Shown here in pieces: positions 27,670 through 37,143 of a stretch of 64,000 nt of DNA. The notes under the pieces are model-generated. The model saw only the letters and a list, made by a program, of their open reading frames with translations. It did no database searches and was not told where the DNA came from. How positions within the stretch are numbered: position 1 is the stretch's first letter; the number at the start of each line of letters is the position of its first letter. The stretch is from Salinivirgaceae bacterium (lineage in GTDB: Bacteria > Bacteroidota > Bacteroidia > Bacteroidales > SZUA-534). A program made the position numbers and the translations under genes. The stretch spans positions 27,464 through 91,463 of the forward strand of contig JAGCNL010000005.1 of NCBI GenBank assembly GCA_017645945.1, given 5' to 3'.

Positions 27670-27700
27670 GTTGCAAACTTACTTTTTTTAATTAGTTTTG
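27670..27700. promoter_or_regulatory. Overlapping divergent promoters for alaS and the M23 peptidase gene
   Basis: Plus strand: TTG (27671-27673), 19 bp, TAGTTTTG (27693-27700) forms a good -33/-7 pair for the M23 gene. Minus strand: TAAGTTTG (27681-27674) is the -7 box for alaS, 38 bp from its ATG. The two share sequence, so RNA polymerase binding may be mutually exclusive. Confidence 0.6.
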
Positions 27701-27730
27701 CTACGTTGTTTCAAAGATTTCAGAAAAATA

Positions 27731-28687
27731 ATGTCAGAACCGAAATACAGTTTCGATCCGGAAAAGCTGAGTTATGACAAAATAACTCCTTCTTTCAAGC
27801 AGCGGGCATCAAAATTTCTGCGTAACGCCCTGCTGTTCTGCGGAATTGTAGTGGGCATATTTGTTGTTCTGTCAGTTCTGTTCGACACTCCCGACGAGAA
27901 ACTCCAAAAGCGCGAGAACAAGCAACTCCAATATCAATATGAACAGCTGACCCAGAAAGTGGGAAAAATGGAGGAAAGCATGGACGAAATCCAGAAGCAC
28001 GACGAAAACATCCACCGGCTGATTTTCGGTGTCGGACAAACTTCTGCAAGCCAAAATACGGATTCCGCCACGCAACTCTCACTCATTGGCAAAAGCAATT
28101 CCGACATTCTTCAGGAGACATCGGGAAACATCGACAACCTGATGGACCGCATCGAATCGCAGAAAGAACTGCTTGACAATCTGATGAAACTGGTTCAGGA
28201 CAAAGAGAAACAACTGGCTTATATTCCATCAATTTCGCCTATAGGCGACAAAAACGTTCAATATCTTGCTTCGGGCTACGGCTACCACATGCACCCAATC
28301 TACCGCACTCTGAAGATGCACAGCGGCATTGACCTGGCAGCGCCGAAAGGCTCACCTGTGTATGTAACTGGCAAGGGACAGGTTGTGAGTGCTGGCTCCT
28401 CGCCCGACTATGGCAACAATGTGATTGTTGACCACGGATACGGCTACAAAACACTCTACGCCCATCTTGACAAAATCAAAGTCAAAAGGGGGCAAAAGCT
28501 GCAGCGCGGCGACGTGATTGGTGAGATTGGCAGCACTGGCCGCTCAACAGCTCCTCACCTACACTACGAGGTGCGGAAAAACAACAAGACGGAAAACCCC
28601 GTCAACTACTACTACAGCGACCTCACGCCAGAGGAGTACAAAAAAATACTCGAAGCATCTAACACAATGACAATGAGTTTTGATTAA
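27731..28687 (+). CDS. M23 family metallopeptidase (murein hydrolase)
   Basis: Inner-membrane-anchored endopeptidase of 318 residues acting on peptidoglycan cross-bridges. One TM helix (about 35-57: LLFCGIVVGIFVVLSVLF) is followed by coiled coil (about 65-170), then a LytM domain. Metal ligands are the His and Asp of MHSGIDLAAP and the HLH of TAPHLHYEV, so it looks catalytically active rather than an EnvC-like activator. The ATG at 27731 is preferred over the upstream TTG, which is the promoter box itself. Followed after 14 bp by a MerR-like gene, probably in the same operon. Confidence 0.92.
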   Translation: MSEPKYSFDPEKLSYDKITPSFKQRASKFLRNALLFCGIVVGIFVVLSVLFDTPDEKLQKRENKQLQYQYEQLTQKVGKMEESMDEIQKHDENIHRLIFGVGQTSASQNTDSATQLSLIGKSNSDILQETSGNIDNLMDRIESQKELLDNLMKLVQDKEKQLAYIPSISPIGDKNVQYLASGYGYHMHPIYRTLKMHSGIDLAAPKGSPVYVTGKGQVVSAGSSPDYGNNVIVDHGYGYKTLYAHLDKIKVKRGQKLQRGDVIGEIGSTGRSTAPHLHYEVRKNNKTENPVNYYYSDLTPEEYKKILEASNTMTMSFD

Positions 28688-28701
28688 ATAACCACACAAC
28701 T

Positions 28702-29037
28702 ATGCCGTACAAAGAGCAAAAAATAGAAAAGTTATTCTACACCATCGGCGAAGTGGCCGAGATGTTTGACGTCAACACATCGCTGATACGCTTCTGGGAA
28801 CGTGAGTTCGACATCATCAAGCCGCAGCGTAACAAAAAGGGTAACAGGCTGTTCACTAAAAACGATGTGGACAACTTCTACATCATCTACCACCTTGTGA
28901 AAGAGCGCGGACTGACGCTTGAAGGCGCAAAACGCAAACTGCACGACAACCGCGAGGACACCATCAACAACTTTGAGGTGGTGAAATCGCTTGAATCAAT
29001 CAAGGAGATGCTTCTCGAGGTCAAGGAGATGCTGTAA
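28702..29037 (+). CDS. MerR-family transcriptional regulator
   Basis: Short (111 residues) DNA-binding protein with the MerR winged helix: FYTIGEVAEMFDVNTSLIRFWEREF, then NRLFTKNDVDNFYIIYHLVKERGLTLEGAKRKL. There is no C-terminal effector domain, only a short helix. Small stand-alone MerR proteins like this one are usual in Bacteroidota next to the M23 peptidase gene. It may regulate cell-envelope genes. Confidence 0.9.
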   Translation: MPYKEQKIEKLFYTIGEVAEMFDVNTSLIRFWEREFDIIKPQRNKKGNRLFTKNDVDNFYIIYHLVKERGLTLEGAKRKLHDNREDTINNFEVVKSLESIKEMLLEVKEML

Positions 29038-29092
29038 TTCAGTTGTGCCTGCAAGTCGGATTTTGACAAACATGGCTTTATAAAAGAAGCGA

Positions 29093-30103
29093 ATGTTCAT
29101 TTTGCAAAAAATCAGTCAGTTACTGTCGAGCAAGGCATCATGGTTTGTGATTGCCACGGCAGTGTTCACATTCTTTGTCCCTGGCGCGTTCCATTGGGTG
29201 TCGGGCTACACGCAGACGGTGATTCTGGGCGTGATAATGCTCACAATGGGCCTGACGCTCACCACCAATGATTTCAAGGTGCTCTTCTCGCGGCCAGGCG
29301 ATATTTTCATCGGGGCATGCGCGCAATTCACCATTATGCCGCTGGTGGCATGGTCGCTTACGCGGATATTCAATCTTGACACACCGATGGCTATTGGCAT
29401 CATTCTGGTTGGCTGCTGCCCAGGCGGCGTATCGAGCAACATTATGAGTTTCCTATGCAAGGGCGATGTGGCGTTTTCCGTCGGGATGACTACTGCCTCT
29501 ACCCTTCTGGCGCCCATTGTCACGCCGCTGCTGGTGCTCTGGCTGGCTGGTCAGAGTGTTGATGTTGATGCAGTTGGAATGTTCATCAACATACTGATAG
29601 TGACCATTATACCTGTCACCATCGGATTTTTCCTCAACTTGTGGCTCGGCAGCCGTCAGCAGTTCAAGAGCATTCAGAGCGTGATGCCAGGCGTGAGTGT
29701 CATCTGCTTGGCGTGCATTGTTGGCGGAGTCATTTCTGCAGTTCACAACCAACTGATTGCCAACGGCTTGACAATGTTACTGCTGACATTCGGCGTGGTA
29801 TTCTGCCACAATACAATCGGCTATCTGCTTGGCTTTCTGACAGGCACGCTATTCAAATTCAACACTGCAAAAAAGCGCACCATTAGCATCGAAGTTGGAA
29901 TGCAGAACGCAGGACTGGCAACCAATCTGGCCACAAACTTCTTTATGGCAACCAACCCACTGGCCGTTGTTCCGTGCGCCATCTCATGCGCATGGCACTC
30001 AATTTCGGGCACAATTTTGGCAGGAATTTTCATGCGATTCGGGAAGAATCAAGCTGAAAATTCTTCAGAACAAACCGCCAGCAGCCAACAAGTTGAAAAC
30101 TAA
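29093..30103 (+). CDS. Bile acid:sodium symporter (BASS) family transporter
   Basis: Polytopic inner-membrane protein, 336 residues, about ten TM helices. BASS features are GVIMLTMGLTLTTNDF, GIILVGCCPGGVSSNIMSFL (the sodium-site crossover helix) and SIEVGMQNAGLATNLA (second crossover). Substrates of bacterial members include bile acids, pantoate and other organic anions; which one applies here cannot be told. Its stop lies 13 bp from that of the convergent CE1 gene. Confidence 0.9.
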   Translation: MFILQKISQLLSSKASWFVIATAVFTFFVPGAFHWVSGYTQTVILGVIMLTMGLTLTTNDFKVLFSRPGDIFIGACAQFTIMPLVAWSLTRIFNLDTPMAIGIILVGCCPGGVSSNIMSFLCKGDVAFSVGMTTASTLLAPIVTPLLVLWLAGQSVDVDAVGMFINILIVTIIPVTIGFFLNLWLGSRQQFKSIQSVMPGVSVICLACIVGGVISAVHNQLIANGLTMLLLTFGVVFCHNTIGYLLGFLTGTLFKFNTAKKRTISIEVGMQNAGLATNLATNFFMATNPLAVVPCAISCAWHSISGTILAGIFMRFGKNQAENSSEQTASSQQVEN

Positions 30104-30116
30104 CAATTCCTCCAGC

Positions 30117-31286
30117 CTATTTGAATAATTGCTGTGCGAAGTCAGCAAGTGATTTGCGCCAAGGCTGCCATTCGTGGTCACCCGGGAACGAGTTAAATTG
30201 CACATTCACACCTGCTTGCTGCATTTTCTCGGCAATAGCCTTGTTGTACTGAATGCGCGGGTCCTGCTCACCGCAGCTGATGTAGAAAACATCGTGTTTG
30301 CTATTGAAAGTCTTGGTATCGGAAAGGATTCCCGGGCACTCTTTTTCAAGGTCGAAATTAGCCGCACCTGCAATGCCGCCGAACATTCCTGTTGAGAAGA
30401 TGCCGACATTGGCAAACACGTCGGGCGAAAGCAGACCAACATAGAACGACTGCCCCCCGCCCATCGAAAGGCCGCACATTGCACGGAATTTCGGCTCGGC
30501 TTTGGTGCGGTAGTTCTTATCGACAAACGGAACAATGTTCTCAACCATCTCGTTACGGAACGGCTGCATTCCCTGCTGTGAGTATGCCGAGCCGCCTCTA
30601 GTGCCACGTGTTTGGATGTTACTGTTGGCGCTGACAACAATCATCGGCACAGCCTTGCCAGCGGCAATCAAATTATCAAGAATGTTGGCCATGCGTCCCT
30701 GCTGCACCCAACCGCGATGATCCTCGCCACCGCCGTGCTGGATGTAAACCACTGGATAGCGGTCTTTACTCTCGTTGTATCCTGCTGGCGTATAGACAAA
30801 TAACGGACGCCACTCGTTGTCAACCTTCGAAAAATAGTTGATTTGCCGAACTTCGCCATGCGGAACATCCTGAACTTCAAACAATTCAGTTCCCGATTCG
30901 GGAATATCAATGCCGCTCATCATCTTGCCGCAGCCGTAGAAGGCCTCGCTTGCCGGGTCGTTTACTGAAACGCCATCAACAACAAGCGAATAGTAATGGA
31001 AACCAGGTACTTGAGCCGGAATAGTAACCGACCATTGGCCGCGGTCGTCGCGAGTCATATCGTACTTTTTGCCGCAAATGTCAACTTGAACCAATTTGGC
31101 TTCAGGCGCCATCAATCTGAACATCAGGCTGTTATCTTTCAAAATCCGTGGATACGAGTTGCGGTTGATATTGGTTGCCAAACCCATCGAACCTTCGGGA
31201 AGTTGCTCTCTTTGAGGAAATTGCGCCATAGCGCTGAATCCTATTAATGCCGCAAAAATTGTGCAGGCAAATCTTGAATGTGTCAT
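30117..31286 (-). CDS. CBM48-CE1 esterase
   Basis: Secreted esterase, 389 residues from MTHSRFAC, with a signal peptide ending in SAMAQ. A beta-sandwich (about 50-130) precedes a CE1 catalytic domain: IQHGGGEDHRGW, elbow GLSMGG (S274), Asp in CGEQDPR and His in PGDHEWQPW. It is a single-module relative of the esterases in the 1-9.5 kb locus and probably acts on feruloylated or acetylated xylan, although encoded 20 kb away. A good -7 box lies 28 bp upstream of the start, supporting that start. Confidence 0.9.
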   Translation of the reverse strand: MTHSRFACTIFAALIGFSAMAQFPQREQLPEGSMGLATNINRNSYPRILKDNSLMFRLMAPEAKLVQVDICGKKYDMTRDDRGQWSVTIPAQVPGFHYYSLVVDGVSVNDPASEAFYGCGKMMSGIDIPESGTELFEVQDVPHGEVRQINYFSKVDNEWRPLFVYTPAGYNESKDRYPVVYIQHGGGEDHRGWVQQGRMANILDNLIAAGKAVPMIVVSANSNIQTRGTRGGSAYSQQGMQPFRNEMVENIVPFVDKNYRTKAEPKFRAMCGLSMGGGQSFYVGLLSPDVFANVGIFSTGMFGGIAGAANFDLEKECPGILSDTKTFNSKHDVFYISCGEQDPRIQYNKAIAEKMQQAGVNVQFNSFPGDHEWQPWRKSLADFAQQLFK

Positions 31287-31313
31287 ATTGTTATTTATTT
31301 GTGTGTAACTTAC

Positions 31314-31321
31314 CAAAGATA
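31314..31321 (-). promoter_or_regulatory. -7 box of the CE1 esterase gene
   Basis: TATCTTTG on the minus strand, 28 bp before the ATG at 31286; the -33 position carries a weak TTCG 19 bp upstream. Confidence 0.55.
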
Positions 31322-31422
31322 GACAATGGTTTCACAATTCCGAAAGTTATTTTTGAACAGCGGATTGGTGCTGTGCAGTCCGCATAGTGCAATATTTTGT
31401 TAATCAATTAGAAACTGAAAGA

Positions 31423-32022
31423 ATGGACACATTCAAAATTCTTCGGTCGGCATTTTTGGCCGGCGTGTGCATCGGCATTGCCGGATTCGGCTATCTGGCC
31501 GAAAAAAGCATTGTCGGGGCGGTGCTTTTCGCCTTCGGACTGCTCACTGTGGTCCACTACAAACTGAAACTCTACACCGGCACCGCCGGATTCATTGTGA
31601 AGGGCGAAGTTGGGCAACTGTTTCTGATTCTGTTGGGCAATCTAATTGGTTGTCTGGCCGTTGCGATGATTGCCCGATGCAGTCCAATGCCGCTGCAGGA
31701 AACCGCGCAATCGGTTCTTGAAGGACGACTCAAGTGTGGTCCTCTTAAAGGCGGCATTCTGGCCATCGGCTGCGGATTCATAATGACCACGGCCGTCACC
31801 TTCGCCCGCAAAGACAAGAACCTACCACTGCTGTTCGGTGTGCCATTGTTCATCATGTGCGGCTTTCCGCACTGCGTTGCCGACGCATTCTACTATATGA
31901 CCGTGCCAGCGCAGTTCCTCGCTGATAATCTGATAGATGTACTGATTTTCTACGTCAGCATTGTGGCAGGAAACTTTGTCGGCTGCAACCTGTACCGCGG
32001 TGTCTGGGGAAGCACGGAGTAA
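31423..32022 (+). CDS. Formate/nitrite transporter (FNT) family protein
   Basis: Inner-membrane channel-like protein of 199 residues, short for the family, with about six hydrophobic helices. FNT landmarks are GVCIGIAGFGYL (TM1), a conserved Lys-containing KLYTGTAGF loop, LILLGNLIGC (the broken TM2-like helix) and CGFPHCVADAFYYM, which contains the pore His. Family members pass formate, nitrite, acetate or hydrosulfide. The start at MDTFKILRS is chosen over an upstream in-frame Met. Appears monocistronic; the 127 bp after it hold no gene. Confidence 0.8.
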   Translation: MDTFKILRSAFLAGVCIGIAGFGYLAEKSIVGAVLFAFGLLTVVHYKLKLYTGTAGFIVKGEVGQLFLILLGNLIGCLAVAMIARCSPMPLQETAQSVLEGRLKCGPLKGGILAIGCGFIMTTAVTFARKDKNLPLLFGVPLFIMCGFPHCVADAFYYMTVPAQFLADNLIDVLIFYVSIVAGNFVGCNLYRGVWGSTE

Positions 32023-32149
32023 ACGATAACAAAGATTAATGGTTAATGATTAAAGCTTTGACTCGCAATTCGTAATTTCCTTATGCCATTTGCCTTATGC
32101 CTTGCAACTTATAACTTGTAACTCATCACTCCTAAATCCTAAATAATAA

Positions 32150-32452
32150 ATGAAGAAAATCCGCATAACCGTAATGCGAAAAGCGTTTTACGCCGATTTG
32201 GCGGCGAAGTATGAAAACCCGATTGAACACGCCTGCGAAATGCAAGAAGGTCAGGTGTTTATAGCCGACGGCTGGTGCAAGCCCAAGGGTTTCTGCCAAA
32301 GCGCGTGGGACAGCCTCTCTCCTTTTGTGCTGGCGCTGTCGCACGGCGCATCAAACTTCTACGACGGCTGGATGAAGAACCCGAAAAGCGCCATGATTTC
32401 TTGCAACGACGGCTTCCGCCCAGTCAGTTTTCTGATTGAGGCCATTGATTAA
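32150..32452 (+). CDS. TIGR04076-family protein
   Basis: Small cytoplasmic protein of 100 residues with the pattern of this uncharacterised family: KIRITVMRK, CEMQEGQVFIADGWCKPKGFCQSAWDSL, VLALSHGASNFYDGW and MISCNDGFRPVSFLIE. Five Cys are present, some of which may bind metal, but no function is known. It is often found in anaerobes. Confidence 0.85.
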   Translation: MKKIRITVMRKAFYADLAAKYENPIEHACEMQEGQVFIADGWCKPKGFCQSAWDSLSPFVLALSHGASNFYDGWMKNPKSAMISCNDGFRPVSFLIEAID

Positions 32453-32508
32453 AGATTTGACTGACTGACCAACTGAAAAATTAAAGAATTGAATTGCTGC
32501 ATTATTTC

Positions 32509-32516
32509 TATCTTTG
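32509..32516 (+). promoter_or_regulatory. -7 box before the lipoprotein gene at 32535
   Basis: TATCTTTG, 18 bp upstream of the start codon, with an ATTG about 18 bp further upstream. Confidence 0.5.
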
Positions 32517-32534
32517 TACATAAACTATAAGTAT

Positions 32535-33140
32535 ATGAAACGTATAAACCTTATCGCTCTTGGTGCCGCTATCTGCCTGATTTCGTGCAACAGCAATACC
32601 AAAACCAACAACAATTCAAACGCTGAAAACGCAACAGGAACCGTTGCCGAAGCAAATGTTGATAATGCGCCCGAGGAATCGCCGCTAATCGAGTTCAGCT
32701 TTAAAAAAGGTGATGCGATTCCAACAGAATTGGATGGATTAACCATTGAGCGCCAAACATATATGGGGCCCGAAGGCGAAGATGAAGTTAAGTTTGCCAT
32801 TAAGAAAGGCGATGAGCTGGTTGCCGAATTGGAACCAGAATACGATGGCAAAACCATTAGGATAATAAACTTATTTTCAAAGGAATACTATATTGAAAAG
32901 AATCTGCATGTTGGCAGCCCAGTCAGCGACGTGCTGGCGGCTTATCCGAACGACCTTTACATAGTTTACACAATCAACGAACTTATAGAGCTCGGAGCCA
33001 TATCGACACATATTCAATATTATGTGGAAAAAGATGGTTACGACGGCCAACTGCCTGAAGTATATAGTATTGAAGGCACAGAATTAGAGAATCCGACATT
33101 CAAGCCAGATGCCGTAGTGTGCAAAATTCGTATGTGGTAA
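32535..33140 (+). CDS. Hypothetical lipoprotein
   Basis: Exported lipoprotein of 201 residues from MKRINLI; the signal ends in CLISCNS (lipobox). A Asn/Thr/Ala-rich linker (about 20-50) leads into a small globular domain of repeated beta segments (DGLTIERQTYMGPEGEDEVK, IRIINLFSKEY). No family recognised. Its C-terminal tail is followed within 6 bp by the DUF3109 start, so the two are probably transcribed together. Confidence 0.75.
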   Translation: MKRINLIALGAAICLISCNSNTKTNNNSNAENATGTVAEANVDNAPEESPLIEFSFKKGDAIPTELDGLTIERQTYMGPEGEDEVKFAIKKGDELVAELEPEYDGKTIRIINLFSKEYYIEKNLHVGSPVSDVLAAYPNDLYIVYTINELIELGAISTHIQYYVEKDGYDGQLPEVYSIEGTELENPTFKPDAVVCKIRMW

Positions 33141-33145
33141 CGCGC

Positions 33146-33724
33146 ATGTTCGAAATCGACGGAAAACTAGTCAGTCTCGATGTGATTGAGAAAAACTTCT
33201 TCTGCAACCTGAAGGTGTGCAAAGGGCATTGCTGTGTGCAAGGCTCGTCGGGTGCACCGCTGACCGATGAGGAGACGCAGATTCTCGACCGCATTTTCGA
33301 AACCATCCGTCCTCGACTGACGGCAGAAGGCATTTCGGCCATCGAGGCGCAAGGCAAATGGATTGTTGACCGCGATGGCGACAAGGTTACAACACTCATC
33401 GACAACGGTCCGTGCGTTTATGCTGTGGACGACGGCGGAATTGTGAAATGCGCCATTGAGATGGCTTGGCGCGATGGTGAAGTCGATTTTCAGAAGCCCA
33501 TTTCGTGCCACCTCTACCCTATCCGCATCAAGCGCTGCGGCGACTTCGACGCACTCAACTATGAGCGTATTCCGCTCTGTTTCGAAGCAACCGAAAAAGG
33601 CGAGCGTTTGGGCGTTCCCGTCTACAGATTTCTGAAAGAGCCGCTGATACGCAAATACGGCGAAGCGTTTTACGACGAACTTTGCCTTGTGGCCAGCGAA
33701 TGGAAAAAGCAGAAGGGAAGATAG
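33146..33724 (+). CDS. DUF3109 family protein
   Basis: Cytoplasmic protein, 192 residues from MFEIDGKL. Cys-rich signature: NFFCNLKVCKGHCCVQG near the N-terminus, CVYAV, KCAIEMAW, and SCHLYPIRI, all typical of the DUF3109 / zinc- or iron-chelating (YkgJ-like) group. The Cys pattern suggests a bound metal or Fe-S cluster. A GTG nine codons upstream is in frame but would overlap the preceding gene. Function unknown; widely conserved in Bacteroidota. Confidence 0.87.
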   Translation: MFEIDGKLVSLDVIEKNFFCNLKVCKGHCCVQGSSGAPLTDEETQILDRIFETIRPRLTAEGISAIEAQGKWIVDRDGDKVTTLIDNGPCVYAVDDGGIVKCAIEMAWRDGEVDFQKPISCHLYPIRIKRCGDFDALNYERIPLCFEATEKGERLGVPVYRFLKEPLIRKYGEAFYDELCLVASEWKKQKGR

Positions 33725-33828
33725 TTATTGGGTGTTAGGTGTTAGGTGTCGGACATCAACCTTCCAATCGAGAATTTGCATTTGCGAATCATTTATTCCA
33801 TATTTGTAAGTCATTTAACACATTTTAT

Positions 33829-34584
33829 ATGAACAAGATAATTCTAATACCACTGTGTCTCGTGCTTTATAGCTGTTCTAAAAATGATGACGACACAATT
33901 GATAATCAAAGAATCCGAAACACTATATGGATTGATGCTAAAACAGGAACTGATACATTACGATTTACAGAAGACCTATTGTTAAGAGGGCCAAGAGATT
34001 ATAGCGGGCAACAAATGGATTTATGCGGACACCCCTATTGGGGCATTTATTCATACTCTTTAAAAAATAATTTATTGCTTTTAGATTGGGAAGGTGCAGA
34101 GAAAATTTATTTTATCAAACCTTTTGAATATAAAATATCGATGCACGGTAACACTCTTATTATCAATAATTTTATAGATTGTTACTATCCTCGAGATAAA
34201 TTTCAAACAGACACTTTTTTATTGATAGCGTCCAATTGTTCTAAAGAATGTATTGATGGAGATTTGGTCTTGAATAATAAGTTGGTTGGAAAGTGGAGAG
34301 AACTTTCACCTTGTGAAAGTTGCAAAAATTATTACATATTTTCCCATAATAGTATAACCTTTGCTAATCAGCATTATGAGTCCGACTATTTAGAAGCATC
34401 TTATGCGTTTATAAATGATGATAGTATTCAAGTTACCAGAAACTACGAAATAGAACTATCTCGAAAAACAACAAAGCATAAAGTTGTTTTTAAATCAAGT
34501 GACACCATCATAATTGAACAGTTTAGGGCTGTTGACTACGGAATTACAGGATTTGAAGATGTCACGCTTACAAAAATGGAATGA
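33829..34584 (+). CDS. Hypothetical lipoprotein, A/T-rich gene
   Basis: Exported protein of 251 residues; signal MNKIILIPLCLVLYSCSKN has a lipobox. The mature part has many Tyr, Asn and Ile and two Cys-containing loops (MDLCGHPYWG, CESCKNYYIFS). It resembles small lipocalin-like Bacteroidota lipoproteins, but no family can be named. Base composition is clearly richer in A/T than its neighbours, consistent with recent acquisition. The longer upstream in-frame Met would spoil the signal peptide. Confidence 0.7.
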   Translation: MNKIILIPLCLVLYSCSKNDDDTIDNQRIRNTIWIDAKTGTDTLRFTEDLLLRGPRDYSGQQMDLCGHPYWGIYSYSLKNNLLLLDWEGAEKIYFIKPFEYKISMHGNTLIINNFIDCYYPRDKFQTDTFLLIASNCSKECIDGDLVLNNKLVGKWRELSPCESCKNYYIFSHNSITFANQHYESDYLEASYAFINDDSIQVTRNYEIELSRKTTKHKVVFKSSDTIIIEQFRAVDYGITGFEDVTLTKME

Positions 34585-34634
34585 AATCCCATTTTACAAC
34601 TAATCAGCCCTTCAATCCTTCAATTAATCAATCC

Positions 34635-36344
34635 TTAAACGGTGAGTCTTACCTGTGCGTGTGCTTCAACCACGTTAATCACATAGTCGCCCAACTTCTC
34701 GCAGTCGCAGATGATGTCCATATAGTGAACGCCCATCTGGTAATCGTACTTCTTGTCGTTGATGTCGAATATGTTGTTCTCTTTCAGGCGTGAACGGAAG
34801 GTGTTAATCTCGTTCTCGATGTTCAGCGACTGAACCGCAAGCACTGTTCCTTCGGTGTCTTCAATCAGCTTAATCATCTGGGTGAGAGCGTTTTCCACCA
34901 ATTCAAACATATGCTCAATGTGCTTATACTGCTCATCGGTAAAATCTTCCTTCGAATCGAACTTATGCTTGATGACGCGGCTCATATTGTAGTTGCTGTC
35001 GCAGATGCTCTCAATCTCCGAAATCTCGCGCAGCATCGACCTCACCGTTGACTTGCCTTCAGGGCTCAAGCGACCCTCGGCAACGTTGTTCAGGTAGTTG
35101 GCAATCTCAATCTCCATATTGTCGCTGATGCCTTCGTACTTCTCAATTCGTGAGTAGAGTTTCGAGAATTCGTTCACATCGTCGAGATGCAGCAGCGTTT
35201 TCACAAACCCGAACATCTTCAGCGAGCGCTCGGCAAAAAGGTTTATCTCCTTGCGGGCCTCCAGAATCGAAAGTTCTGATGTTGACATCATACCGCCGCT
35301 GATGAAGCGCAGACGGATGTCGTCTTCTTCCTCCTTGTTCTTGATGACGCGGCCGATAAATCCTTCGAGCGGTTTGATGAACCAGATGAGCAGCATCACG
35401 TTGCAAAGGTTGAACGCTGTGTGGAAGCCTGTCAGAGCGTAGGTTACACGAACTGATGCCTGCGCGATTTCGTCGGGTGTCTGCGGCACATAATCGGGGT
35501 CGAAGCCCACAATGTGGCAAACCATATTCACAAACGGATGGAATATAATCAGTATCCAGCAAACACCGAATAGATTGAAAATCAAGTGTGCAAGGGCAGC
35601 CCTTCGCGCTTGTGTGCTGGCGTTGAGTGCGGCAATGTTCGATGTTACGGTTGTACCGATGTTCTCACCCATAACGAGTGCAATACCTTGATAAATAGGC
35701 AGAACGCCGCTCGAGCAGAGTATAAGGGTGATGGCCATGATTGCCGCCGACGACTGCACGCACATTGTCAGCAAGCCGCCCAAAAGCAGGAACAGCAGCG
35801 TGGTCCAGAATCCCCAATGTCCGCACGATGCGAAGAAGTTGATAACCGCCTGATTATGCGAAAGGTCCATTTCAACCGCGTTGGCGCGCAGTGTGGTAAG
35901 ACCCAAAAACATAAATGCAAATCCGAATACAAACTCACCAAACGACTTGGTACCGTTGTTTTTCATAAAAGTGAGCACAATGCCCACGGCAAACAGCGGA
36001 TAGACAACGCTTGTCATATCGAACTGGAAGCCGAATATTGCCATCAGCCAGCCCGTGACAGTGGTTCCGATGTTGGCACCCATAATAACAGCGATGGCTT
36101 GCGTCAAAGACAGCAAGCCAGCGTTTACAAAACTTACGGTGAGCACGGTTGTTGCAGTTGACGACTGCACGGCTGCCGTAATGAATGTACCTGTTAGTAA
36201 AGCCGTTACACGATTTTTTGTCATTGTGGCGAGCACATTGCGCAAATGGCCGCCCGTGAGTTTCTGCAAGCCCTCGCTCATTGTCTTCATACCGAACATA
36301 AGCAAGGCAAGGCAGCCTACAAGTTTGAAAATGGTAAGAATCAT
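34635..36344 (-). CDS. Na/Pi cotransporter family protein with PhoU-like tail
   Basis: Inner-membrane sodium-phosphate cotransporter of the NptA/YjbB type, 569 residues. Two inverted Na_Pi repeats contain the paired motifs AAVQSSTATTVL / GANIGTTVTGW and CVQSSAAIMAI / GENIGTTVTSN. After about eight TM helices, residues from about 345 form a helical PhoU-like domain that probably senses or controls phosphate flux. A -7 box and a 75-bp leader precede it. Appears monocistronic. Confidence 0.92.
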   Translation of the reverse strand: MILTIFKLVGCLALLMFGMKTMSEGLQKLTGGHLRNVLATMTKNRVTALLTGTFITAAVQSSTATTVLTVSFVNAGLLSLTQAIAVIMGANIGTTVTGWLMAIFGFQFDMTSVVYPLFAVGIVLTFMKNNGTKSFGEFVFGFAFMFLGLTTLRANAVEMDLSHNQAVINFFASCGHWGFWTTLLFLLLGGLLTMCVQSSAAIMAITLILCSSGVLPIYQGIALVMGENIGTTVTSNIAALNASTQARRAALAHLIFNLFGVCWILIIFHPFVNMVCHIVGFDPDYVPQTPDEIAQASVRVTYALTGFHTAFNLCNVMLLIWFIKPLEGFIGRVIKNKEEEDDIRLRFISGGMMSTSELSILEARKEINLFAERSLKMFGFVKTLLHLDDVNEFSKLYSRIEKYEGISDNMEIEIANYLNNVAEGRLSPEGKSTVRSMLREISEIESICDSNYNMSRVIKHKFDSKEDFTDEQYKHIEHMFELVENALTQMIKLIEDTEGTVLAVQSLNIENEINTFRSRLKENNIFDINDKKYDYQMGVHYMDIICDCEKLGDYVINVVEAHAQVRLTV

Positions 36345-36418
36345 CGTTTTTAAATCATTGATTGACTGCCAACTAAACTTGCTATTGCGTGTCAGTTGAA
36401 GTCATTAGTTACCGTTGG

Positions 36419-36426
36419 CAAATATA
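36419..36426 (-). promoter_or_regulatory. Promoter of the Na/Pi cotransporter gene
   Basis: TATATTTG on the minus strand with TTTC 20 bp further upstream, 75 bp before the start. Confidence 0.55.
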
Positions 36427-36492
36427 AGCACACAATTTTTTTTGCCGAAATAAATGATGATACAATTAGGCGATTTACCTAAATATTGTTTT

Positions 36493-37071
36493 TTACAGCA
36501 TTCCAATCGCCGTGAACATTGCCCGATAGGCATCAGCTTTCTTATCAAGCGCCAGCGGGTAAGCCCTTGACGATGAAGGCATTCGGTAGAACCGATAGCC
36601 GCGTCCGCCAATTGAAAGCGGACTGAATGTGCCAACCTGCGGTTTTGCGCACCCGTAACGTTCTACTATGGCATCAGTGGCTTTCTCGCCCGTGGTTACA
36701 ATGGTGTGGCAATCGGGAATCTGACGCAGCAAAATTGCCAAATCGGTTGGTTCAACAATCTCAAGAAATTTGTCCGATGCGTTGTCCTTCAGCCGCCGCA
36801 CAGTCGATGCAGTATCAAAAATGGCAATTCCTGCTTCGGTACAGAATTTCACAACCGCTTCATAATCAAATCGCCGCTCGTTGGCAATCACAAACTGGTT
36901 CTTGTCGGCATAGAAGACAATGCCCAATATGCGCCACATATCGTTCTGAAAATTGGGGTAGAAGAAATCCATTGACCAACGCGCTCGTGGCGGCGGGAAA
37001 CTGCCCAGCATCAGCACTTTAGCCGATGACGGCAGAAACGGTTTCAACGGATGGCGCTCGATGTCCTGCAT
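36493..37071 (-). CDS. Uracil/hypoxanthine-DNA glycosylase superfamily protein
   Basis: Base-excision repair glycosylase-like protein, 192 residues. VLMLGSFPPPRARW is the motif A region (GxxPG-like), DFFYPNFQNDMWRILG follows the pattern of DNA-deoxyinosine (family 6/HDG) glycosylases, and RMPSSSRAYP is the C-terminal motif B (MPSxSP-like). It probably removes deaminated bases. Which base is cut needs assay. Divergent from aat, with a 72-bp intergenic region. Confidence 0.82.
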   Translation of the reverse strand: MQDIERHPLKPFLPSSAKVLMLGSFPPPRARWSMDFFYPNFQNDMWRILGIVFYADKNQFVIANERRFDYEAVVKFCTEAGIAIFDTASTVRRLKDNASDKFLEIVEPTDLAILLRQIPDCHTIVTTGEKATDAIVERYGCAKPQVGTFSPLSIGGRGYRFYRMPSSSRAYPLALDKKADAYRAMFTAIGML

Positions 37072-37143
37072 TGGATTTTATTTTTGCCGAAAATAATCGT
37101 TTTTGATTTGTGCACGTTTGCTACTGTTTCTTAATTTCGTTCT

